From Gammaproteobacteria bacterium (lineage in GTDB: Bacteria > Pseudomonadota > Gammaproteobacteria > Ga0077536): DNA of 45,210 nt. Made by a program: the position numbers and the translations under genes. The notes beneath the pieces were generated by a model. It had not been told where the DNA came from, made no database searches, and saw only the letters and a list, made by a program, of their open reading frames with translations. The stretch spans positions 1 to 45,210 of the forward strand of contig JADLEV010000003.1 of the NCBI GenBank assembly GCA_020845935.1. The letters run 5' to 3'. Shown here piece by piece: positions 27,501 to 35,074 of the stretch (within the stretch, counting starts at the first letter, position 1; every line of letters starts with the position of its first letter).

Positions 27501-29334
27501 CGCGACCGGTCGCGAGAACGAAATCTGGCCGCCGTTTGCGATCGTGATGATCGGCGGCCTGACGACCTCGGCGCTGCTGACGCTGCTGGTGATCCCGGTC
27601 GGTTTCGTGTTCCTGGCGCGGCTCGATCGCCTGTTCGGCCGGCTCGGCCCCTGGGTCGTCCTGTGCTGGCTCGGCCTCACCGCGGGCCTGCTGTATCCGC
27701 TCATCGCCGCCGACCTCATCACCTCATTGACCTGGCAAGTGTTGACCGGCGTGCTGCTCGCCATCGCCGTGCTGGGCGGTTGCGTCCTCGTAATGCCGCG
27801 GCCGGCGCCGCCCGAGCCGGACAGCGCGGCACTGTCGGTGGATGTCCGCTATCTGCGCAAGGTCTATGGCGAACCGGGCCCCGTCCGGCGCGCCTGGCAC
27901 GCCGGCACCGGCTTCGCCGAACGCGTGCTCGCACGCGGCGGCGACCCGCGCGATCCGGCACTGGCCCGCCGCCAGGCGGTAACCTTGGCACTGCTGCTCG
28001 GTGCCGTGCTGGTGCTGCTCGGTCAATTGCAGACGACGTTCTGGCAGCTTGTCTATACTGGCGGCGCGGTCGCGCTGCTGCACCAGCTGCTGCTCGCGCT
28101 GGCGCGATCGCTCGAGCGTACCGATGTGCTCGGCCGGGTGCGGGCCGACGATCCGTTGCGTCACGCGCTGCCGCTGCTGCCCTGGCTCGCGCTCGCGCTG
28201 TTCGTCTGGCACGGCATCGTTGCACCGAAGCTCGCGGACGCGCCGGCAACACTCGCGACGGCGGTGCCGCTGCTGCTCGCGGCGCTGCTCGTGTTCGTCC
28301 AGCTGGCGCGCGGGACCGCTTTGCGCATTGGCCGCGGCACGCTCGCCGGCCGGCTCGATCGAGGCGCCCTGCTCGCCGTGCGCAATGTCTGGCGCGCCTT
28401 CTGTCTGCGCGTGTTCGGGCTCGATCTGCCACGCCGCGAGGTCGAGGCGTTGCGGCCTGTGAGTTTTCACGCGACGACCGGCATGGTCGGTCTGCTCGGA
28501 CCGAACGGCGCTGGCAAGACGACCTTGCTGCGCTTGCTCGCCGGGGTGCTCGAACCCTCGCTCGGCACCATCCGCTACGGCGGCGCGCGGCTCGATGCGA
28601 TCCGTACCCGCGTCGCGCATTGGGTCGGCTATCTGCCGCAGGAGTTCGGCCTGCCGCAACACCTGAGCGCGCGCGAATACCTCACCTGGTTCGCGCTGCT
28701 GTACGGCATCGCCCCGCGCGCCGTGCGTGAGGCGCGGGTAGCGAAGCTGCTGGCCGACGTCGGTCTTGCCGAGCGTGCCAATGATCGCATCGGCTCGTTC
28801 TCCGGTGGCATGCGCCAGCGCGTCGCGGTGGCGCGGGCATTGCTGCGCGAGCCGCCGGTGATCATCGTCGATGAACCGACGGTCGGTCTCGATCCGCGCG
28901 AGCGCATTCGCTTCCGCACGCTGCTGACGACGCTGGCGCGCAGCCGCATCGTGCTGTTCTCGACGCATGTGGTCGAGGATGTCGCGGTGTCCTGCGATCG
29001 CGTCATCGTGATGGCGCGCGGCGCGATCGTGCATGACGGCGCGCCGGAAAGCCTGGCCGGTGTCGCGCGCGGACACTGCTGGGAGCTGGTGCTTGCCGCG
29101 GGCGCGATGCCGCTGCTGCCGGCGACCACGAAGATCGTCGATCGCGTGCCACTGCCGGATGGGCAGGAGCGGTTGCGCTTGCTCGCAGAGACCTCGCCGC
29201 ACAGCACGGCGTCGGCGATCGAACCGACGCTGGAGGATGGCTATCTGTATCTGATCGCCCGGGCAACACCACCGGCGCGGGCGGGCAACGATGCGCCGGA
29301 GGAGGTCGCACCGGTGCGGGCGCAGCCGACATGA
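24535..29334 (+). CDS. RND efflux pump fused to a complete ABC ATPase domain
   Basis: A 1599-residue single frame beginning two bases after the first RND gene. Residues 1-1035 form a full RND protein: TM1 (TSMLFLGIVLLGCIGWLRL), TM4 with the relay aspartate (GIGMLVDNSIVVYEAV), and the repeated half with TM10 (LLGLTVNPAILLVDRM). Two helices follow (about 1040-1090), then a short segment LSVDVRYLRKVYGE (about 1100) that looks like the first strand of an ABC domain. Next come about four more helices (1140-1270). The ABC ATPase occupies about 1280-1560: Walker A GPNGAGKTT (1322), VGYLPQEFG, signature FSGGMRQRV (about 1423), Walker B VIIVDEPTVGLDP (Asp about 1446) and STHVVED. All nucleotide-binding motifs are intact. 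No frameshift is needed to read the fusion and GC content is even throughout. The stop overlaps the next gene by four bases. I know of no characterised RND-ABC fusion. Confidence 0.88.
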   Translation: MVRLAAIPIERPVATSMLFLGIVLLGCIGWLRLPVELLPALSGSELFVQFQRRGAEPAVVEQEILLPLEAAIKALGGVTETEAQIRGSGGRLRVQFDRYANGKVRELELSRVAAELARTQPEGSFINVSAQDLSALSRIVMIVQVTGGADANALRDLVEERIQPRLLAIPGLSQVLATGGAPRAITVSFDADRAAALGVHSAEVLAALNRAVGRLGFAGGLEDANRREAIMLDGRPGGIASLSEIRIDPRRPVLLRHVTDIELGTRRQDQIYRVNGAPAVGLLVFQNEGENLVRIGRAVRAELERLRTEYRGHGLDFVLGFDAAATVEQQLQRLKSLALSGFLAALVVLYLFLRELRAVAVVAIAVPVSLLAAAALLYLGGWTLNIITLLGFAIGIGMLVDNSIVVYEAVQRAVELGSDARTAASAGIQRTLRAILAGSVTNAIVFLPGLILIDDPLIRDLLELLAVTILLPLAASLLVAVGLVPLLAQRLTAPAAIARHAGDEARRLRYAGLLPPQRARALFTGMLKVALRRPTPWLATIGGMVLATIVIAVPWVLVSAMGQPAQQADELRFDLEFPTRNTLAAAAVAAARLEQALLATPGVERIESTFGEEQGALTAHLIDRAERPATATAAAIRKVVTDTLAELPNVRLRTGAEAGGGDSGGGLQALFGGAPAEIAVSGPDMTRLGQIAQELASRLRAIAGVGNVEVVRPVGQDELRIAPRLNVLTDYGLHPEAVLNALGVVSREGIALPVGFTFSDGREIPIELRRPERERERAVASLAELRIPTSEGLVPLGVLATISRELPPEVITHHNGRREVIVRYQLGDDAPASGPARVALEARIRDAVRLAVRPPGYAIEALGAEANIDWFKRLAIPAILLLYAVLAITFESLTLPVLVLLAVPLTVLGATWALVVTGTGLEMMALLGVLTLLGLTVNPAILLVDRMQERIRRGGTGAAAAALASVRERTRPLLLTTATTIAGLWPLALATGRENEIWPPFAIVMIGGLTTSALLTLLVIPVGFVFLARLDRLFGRLGPWVVLCWLGLTAGLLYPLIAADLITSLTWQVLTGVLLAIAVLGGCVLVMPRPAPPEPDSAALSVDVRYLRKVYGEPGPVRRAWHAGTGFAERVLARGGDPRDPALARRQAVTLALLLGAVLVLLGQLQTTFWQLVYTGGAVALLHQLLLALARSLERTDVLGRVRADDPLRHALPLLPWLALALFVWHGIVAPKLADAPATLATAVPLLLAALLVFVQLARGTALRIGRGTLAGRLDRGALLAVRNVWRAFCLRVFGLDLPRREVEALRPVSFHATTGMVGLLGPNGAGKTTLLRLLAGVLEPSLGTIRYGGARLDAIRTRVAHWVGYLPQEFGLPQHLSAREYLTWFALLYGIAPRAVREARVAKLLADVGLAERANDRIGSFSGGMRQRVAVARALLREPPVIIVDEPTVGLDPRERIRFRTLLTTLARSRIVLFSTHVVEDVAVSCDRVIVMARGAIVHDGAPESLAGVARGHCWELVLAAGAMPLLPATTKIVDRVPLPDGQERLRLLAETSPHSTASAIEPTLEDGYLYLIARATPPARAGNDAPEEVAPVRAQPT

Positions 29335-30083
29335 CGGGTCGAACCGACACGGGTGGCGGAAACACGCAAGCACGCTCGCTCGAGCGTGCGCGCGATGCAC
29401 TGGAACTCGTGCCACACGCGCTGCGCCTGCTCGCCGGCCGGCGCTACTGGCTGGCGCTGGTGCTACCGTTGGCGTGGCCAGCGTTCCAGGCCATGCGCCT
29501 GCTGCTCGGCTGGCAGGAGCGGAGCTTCCTGCCGGAGAACGTCCAGTTCCAACTCATCGGCTTGCCGCTGACCGCGCTCGCCATCGCCCTCGGTGTGCGC
29601 ATCGTCGCGGTAGAGATCGAGCAACGCACGCTCGAAGTCACCTACACCGTACCGGGCGGCGCCCGCCGCGTCTGGCTGGCGAAACTCGCCGGCGCGCTGG
29701 TGTTGCTCGTCGGCGCCGAAGCTCTGCTCGCCTTGACCACCGCCATCGCCTTCACCTCGGTGCCGCTCGTGGCGCTGCATGGCGCCTTGCAGGGTGCGGT
29801 GTTCTATCTGGTGCTGGCGATGGCGCTCGGCACCGTGACCCGCGGCGAACTCACCGGCGCGCTCGCGACCGGTGCGCTGCTGTTCGGCAACCTGTTGTTC
29901 ACCGGCTTCGGCCAGGTTCAGCTCCGCGCCTCACCGCTGTTCAATCCCCTCGCGCTGCGCGACGCCCCCGCCGACCTGCTCGCCTGGACCGTGCAGAACC
30001 GCCTCGGCGTCGCCCTCGCGACGCTCGCGCTGCTGGCCCTGACCATCGCCCGTGCGGAGCGACGGGAGCGGTTGTTGATGTAG
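29331..30083 (+). CDS. ABC-2 type permease
   Basis: A 250-residue protein with about six hydrophobic helices (RYWLALVLPLAWPAFQAM, LIGLPLTALAIALGVRIVAV, LAGALVLLVGAEALLAL, ALQGAVFYLVLAMALG, ATGALLFGNLLFTGF, LGVALATLALLAL). The motif VAVEIEQRTLEVTYTVPGG after the second helix matches the coupling-helix region of ABC-2 permeases, as does REGIVEVLDARPLS in the fused permease at 16.9 kb. It overlaps the end of the RND-ABC fusion by four bases and is the last gene of the six-gene run. It is the natural partner of the ABC domain at the end of the upstream protein. Substrate is unknown. Confidence 0.82.
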   Translation: MTGRTDTGGGNTQARSLERARDALELVPHALRLLAGRRYWLALVLPLAWPAFQAMRLLLGWQERSFLPENVQFQLIGLPLTALAIALGVRIVAVEIEQRTLEVTYTVPGGARRVWLAKLAGALVLLVGAEALLALTTAIAFTSVPLVALHGALQGAVFYLVLAMALGTVTRGELTGALATGALLFGNLLFTGFGQVQLRASPLFNPLALRDAPADLLAWTVQNRLGVALATLALLALTIARAERRERLLM

Positions 30084-30355
30084 CGCTGTTTCGATTTGCG
30101 GGAGAGTCGCTGCGGCGTGGTTTCGATTGCGTCATCAAGGGACGCACCGCTGGAAGAACCTGTAGTAATCACGAGCGACGAGGCTCTCGGTAGCGCCGAT
30201 TCTCGCGCGGACTGCGGCCATACACCACGAAGCAATGATCCAGCTCGATCCCCGGTTTCCGTGACTCCGCGACGCTGCGCGAGCAGCAAAGGGAGACCGC
30301 CAGGCTGGATGAACACATCAGTTCGTGTTCCAGCTATCCGCTGCCGAGGTCGCAC

Positions 30356-30384
30356 GTTCAAGGTCACAATCTGTGACCTTGAAC
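30356..30384. repeat. Perfect 13-bp inverted repeat
   Basis: GTTCAAGGTCACA and TGTGACCTTGAAC are exact reverse complements separated by ATC. There is no T tract after it, so it is not a standard terminator; an operator or a mobile-element end is possible. Confidence 0.85.
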
Positions 30385-30420
30385 ATCGGCCGCGGGCAGC
30401 ATCGCAAGGACCAGCCTTAG

Positions 30421-30537
30421 GAGAAGAAATACGATGTGCAATTCAAGATCGTGTTCGACGCCATCCGTGAGCTGATGACTCCGCCGGAACCGCAGCAGAA
30501 GCGCTCCATCGGCTTTGCGCCCTGGGAGGAAAAATGA
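30421..30537 (+). pseudogene. 3' remnant of an ORF6N-domain (KilA-N-type) protein gene
   Basis: The frame ending at 30537 reads [19 protein letters not shown], then [19 protein letters not shown]. This matches the conserved C-terminus of ORF6N-domain proteins, which are encoded by prophages and accessory islands. An in-frame TAG at 30418-30420 cuts it off from anything upstream, and the DNA-binding ORF6N domain itself was not found. The call rests on recognition of the tail alone. Confidence 0.5.
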
Positions 30538-30596
30538 ACACGCACCTCGCGGTTCTGTATAGCGTAATCGATAGCCAGAGTAGAAATGGACGGTAG
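30534..30596 (+). CDS. Possible 20-residue ORF with strong ribosome site
   Basis: GGGAGGAAAA lies just upstream of an ATG at 30534 that overlaps the stop of the ORF6N remnant (ATGA). The peptide [20 protein letters not shown] has no recognisable relatives. The overlap suggests the start of a gene that once followed the ORF6N gene and was later truncated; a leader peptide is the alternative. Confidence 0.3.
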   Translation: MNTHLAVLYSVIDSQSRNGR

Positions 30597-30603
30597 GGGC
30601 GAC

Positions 30604-30840
30604 ATGACACAAGAACACCTTAGGTACATGCAGCATAGCGAGTCCGTCGTGGCACATATGTCAGCGACTCTGCTGGCGGCATTCATTTCCAAGGGTGCGC
30701 TCAGCGACGCCGACGAAGATGAGCTCGTGGAGAAGGCCATCGGTCTTGCGTGCAAGCTGGCGGAACGAGCCGAGAAGCTCGTGAAAAGTGATCAGGAGTG
30801 GATGAAAAAGGACGGCGAATCTCCCTATCTCGTTGGCTAG
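30604..30840 (+). CDS. Small hypothetical protein, 78 residues
   Basis: I chose the ATG at 30604, with GTAGGGGCG upstream; an ATG at 30586 would add six residues. The protein is acidic and helical (MTQEHLRYMQHSESVVAHM, then DEDELVEKAIGLACKLAERAE) and ends YLVG. No signal peptide or membrane segment is seen. It resembles small uncharacterised cargo genes of prophages and genomic islands, but I do not recognise the family. It lies between an ORF6N remnant and a broken toxin-antitoxin pair, so it is probably accessory DNA. Confidence 0.6.
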   Translation: MTQEHLRYMQHSESVVAHMSATLLAAFISKGALSDADEDELVEKAIGLACKLAERAEKLVKSDQEWMKKDGESPYLVG

Positions 30841-30875
30841 TGCATCTGCGGCAGTTGTCGCTGCTGAGCCGCAAA

Positions 30876-30899
30876 GGCAGACACAGGGGTCTGCCCCTG
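30876..30899. repeat. Nested palindrome, possible REP or insertion-end remnant
   Basis: GGCAGAC (30876-30882) pairs with GTCTGCC (30889-30895), and overlapping this CAGGGG (30884-30889) pairs with CCCCTG (30894-30899) across TCTG. The two folds are mutually exclusive. The CAGGGGTCTGCCCCTG core resembles short palindromes that recur in intergenic DNA of many proteobacteria. The rest of 30841-30998 holds no gene that I recognise. Confidence 0.45.
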
Positions 30900-30998
30900 C
30901 CAGTTGCCGCCGATTCGGCAGCGGCCGATTACGTGTCGGCCCGCGACCTTGTTCGCGTGCGGGGCACCCACTCCTGCACACACCAGCCGTACCAATCC

Positions 30999-31088
30999 AT
31001 GAATGCGACTGTGGATGCGTACGAGTCCGACCGAAATGCCGGTCGCCCTGCCGAAGACGTGATTGCGGATATCAGAAAGAGACTATGA
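30999..31088 (+). pseudogene. C-terminal remnant of a type II antitoxin
   Basis: The frame reads NATVDAYESDRNAGRPAEDV, ending IADIRKRL and a stop. This resembles the tail of the addiction-module (PF09720-like) antitoxins, in which a DRRxxAYxxxPxAG segment is followed by a helix ending in RIR. The N-terminal half is missing. Its stop overlaps the toxin start by four bases (ATGA), the usual layout of these pairs. Confidence 0.55.
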
Positions 31089-31302
31089 AGCGGGACGTCC
31101 GGCTCAGGGACGAGGCACTTTCTGCGTTCCAACTCATGGCCGGGCAACCATTGGCGTACCCAGTCGTTCATCGGCATGCCCGTCGTGCGTGATGCCGCGC
31201 TTTCCGTTCGGAATCTGCTTCCGAGTCGACCAATCCCAAATCGTTGTCGTGGCAGTAGTCCATGGGAGTCGTCATCCTCGTCGCTGGCAAGGCCGCACCT
31301 GA
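31085..31302 (+). pseudogene. Frameshifted RelE/ParE-family toxin
   Basis: From the ATG at 31085 the frame gives MKRDVRLRDEALSAFQ and then AYPVVHRHARRA before a stop at 31192. The neighbouring frame continues directly with MPRFPFGICFRVDQSQIVVV and AVVHGSRHPRRWQGR to 31302. Joined, the two halves match the end of RelE/ParE toxins (YPxxxxxxRRxxxxRFPYxxxYRV then VxAVxHxxRxPxxW). The middle of the usual 95-100 residue protein, between SAFQ and the YPVVHR block, is also missing. So the gene has both an internal deletion and a frameshift. Together with the antitoxin tail it is a dead module. Confidence 0.7.
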
Positions 31303-31573
31303 AGGCAAAGGATAGGTCGCGCTAAGACCGCAGCCTTGCACCCTGCTTGCAGGGCTTTCAGGAACACCCTGCCTGTCACGCGTCACACCGGAACGCCCCC
31401 CTCGAAGGCGCCGGAAGCTTTGCTGCACCAGACGTCTCGGCCGGCTGACGATCGCCTCTTCGAAAGGGCCGGCTGCGGCATCGCCGGCTATCCGCGGATC
31501 CTCCGTTCGGGCATCCGGTTCGACGCGCTCGGCGTTACACTGCGCAGCGTTACCTACACGGGGAGCGAGCTCG

Positions 31574-33754
<2,181 letters not shown>

Positions 33755-33762
33755 GGCGAAAC

Positions 33763-33803
33763 CCGGCACGGGCAGCGGCGCACTGGTCGCCGCCTCGTGC
33801 CGG
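33763..33803. terminator. Hairpin between convergent genes
   Basis: CCGGCACGGGCAGCGGCG (33763-33780) pairs with CGCCGCCTCGTGCCGG (33788-33803) with small bulges and a 7-base loop. It sits between the stops of the PQQ dehydrogenase and the hydrolase, so it could stop transcription from both sides. It has no T tract on either strand. Confidence 0.55.
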
Positions 33804-33806
33804 CGA

Positions 33807-34517
33807 TCATTCCCCGGCGATACACCGCAACAACGAGACGACCGCATCGGGTTGGTTGCTCGGCAGCAGGTGGTTGCCCGCAATCTCGAAGTAATTCCAG
33901 GCCGGCGAAGCCGCTGCCATCCTCGCCGCGCGCCAGAACGCGGCACCGCCCGGTTCGGGGCCGGTGTCGTGGCTCGCCTTGATGTAGGTCCGGCCGAACG
34001 GATAGGCCTCGATCGGTCGTGAGAGCTGCACCGGCTCGGTGAAGCAGCCACGCGGCTGCGGCACGCGGCGCGGCATCATCCATGCGGTTTCCGCTGGGTC
34101 ATCGAATGCGCGCGCGGGGCCGACGACCTGCCAATCCTCCGCCAGCGTGATCGCCGGGCGCCCCTCGCCATGGACATGGCTCAATACCGTCTCACCATCG
34201 CCCGGCACGAAGGCGTCGAGATAGACCAGTTCGCGGACGTGATCGGCGATGTGTTCCAGCGCGCCGGTGACGACGAACCCACCGTACGAGTAACCGAGCA
34301 GCACGATGTCGCGCAGGTCCTCGAACAGCACGCAGTTGACGACATCGCGCACATGCGTGCCGAGCCCGACCAGCGGGCTTGCCAGATGCACCCGTTCACC
34401 AAGCCCGGTCAGGCTCGGCGTATAGACATCATGCCCCGCCGCACGCAGCAAGCGCCGGACGTGGCGGAAGCCGTGCGCTCCACTCCAGGCGCCATGAACC
34501 AGAACGAAGGTTGCCAT
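33807..34517 (-). CDS. Alpha/beta hydrolase
   Basis: I use the ATG at 34517 because GGGAGGT lies seven bases upstream and the family start is MATFVLVHGAWSGAHGFRHV. The product has 236 residues. The oxyanion region is VHGAW, the nucleophile elbow is GYSYGG, and the histidine is in GNHLLPSNQPDAV. It belongs to the salicylate-esterase/hydroxynitrile-lyase-like group of soluble alpha/beta hydrolases, which act on small esters or cyanohydrins. No signal peptide is present. The substrate cannot be predicted. It faces the PQQ dehydrogenase gene across a hairpin. Confidence 0.88.
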   Translation of the reverse strand: MATFVLVHGAWSGAHGFRHVRRLLRAAGHDVYTPSLTGLGERVHLASPLVGLGTHVRDVVNCVLFEDLRDIVLLGYSYGGFVVTGALEHIADHVRELVYLDAFVPGDGETVLSHVHGEGRPAITLAEDWQVVGPARAFDDPAETAWMMPRRVPQPRGCFTEPVQLSRPIEAYPFGRTYIKASHDTGPEPGGAAFWRAARMAAASPAWNYFEIAGNHLLPSNQPDAVVSLLRCIAGE

Positions 34518-34627
34518 GTTGTGACCTCCCATATCCTGCAACGCCGTCAGCCATGGTTTGGCGGCCGCCAGAACCTTTGCGACGATGAGCTTTTCGAGTT
34601 TGCGATACCGCCGGACGAAGGCTGGGC

Positions 34628-34786
34628 TCAGCCCGGGATTGGACCGCTCCTTCGTCGTACGCGCTTGCTCGGCGCCGCCATCGTCTGCACGCCTTCAACC
34701 GAAGGCGTGCACGATTCGGCTTCATCGGCGCTTACCGGCAAGACGCCGGGCCACAGCAGTGGCCACGCAAGTATGCCTGCTTTCAT
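34628..34786 (-). CDS. Possible 52-residue secreted peptide
   Basis: An ATG at 34786 has GGAGAG seven bases upstream. The start MKAGILAWPLLWPGVLPVSA looks like a signal peptide, followed by a short polar, basic tail (KRVRRRSGP). Beyond its stop another frame stays open into the alpha/beta hydrolase gene (FVRRYRKLEKLIVAKVLAAA), so this could be the broken 5' end of a longer gene. No relatives are recognised. Confidence 0.35.
   Translation of the reverse strand: MKAGILAWPLLWPGVLPVSADEAESCTPSVEGVQTMAAPSKRVRRRSGPIPG
34686..34711. repeat. Perfect 11-bp inverted repeat
   Basis: TGCACGCCTTC and GAAGGCGTGCA flank AACC. It lies inside the possible small minus-strand ORF, about 170 bases before the hydrolase start, and has no T tract. 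Confidence 0.75.
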
Positions 34787-35074
34787 GGGGATCTCTCCGT
34801 GCAACGGTGCAGGCCGATTCTAGCCGGTGGCGTCACACCGCCGCGGACATCGAGGCCCCTCGGCTGGAATGTCCGGACGGACAGCCAACCGCATTAATAT
34901 CTGTAGGAATTCTTTACACTTGGCCCGGTCACGGAGTCCCCCGGCCGAAAGCTCTGCCGACTAACACGTTGAAACCCCGGTGCTTTGCTCGCTCCGGGAA
35001 TATCTCTTGCAGGAACTTTTCTCAGTCTTTGATTTCGCCGCGACGTGACCTGCACCCTAAGAGGGAGAGCCTGC

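Larger units (their letters stand above)
30084..30603. other. Decayed intergenic region, 520 bp
   Basis: It contains a long perfect palindrome, the end of an ORF6N-domain gene, and a 20-codon ORF, listed separately. Upstream of these, around 30275-30320, a frame reads LREQQRETARLDEHIS, which may be an older part of the same ORF6N gene in a different frame. GC content is lower than in the transporter genes to the left. Confidence 0.5.
34518..35074. other. Intergenic region, 557 bp, upstream of the PEP-CTERM gene
   Basis: It holds one possible small minus-strand ORF with an internal hairpin (listed). Between 34890 and 34925 there is an AT-rich patch (ATTAATATCTGTAGGAATTC) that could hold the promoter of the PEP-CTERM gene. 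No sigma-54 site with correct spacing was found. Confidence 0.45.

Noticed and set aside
27724-29415. A 563-codon open frame on the minus strand across the ABC domain of the fusion
   Set aside because: The plus strand carries all ABC motifs in order; the minus-strand product has none and a shadow-like composition.
34920-34937. A TTGGCCC box upstream of the PEP-CTERM gene, tested as a sigma-54 promoter
   Set aside because: No GC doublet falls ten bases after the GG, so the required spacing is not met.
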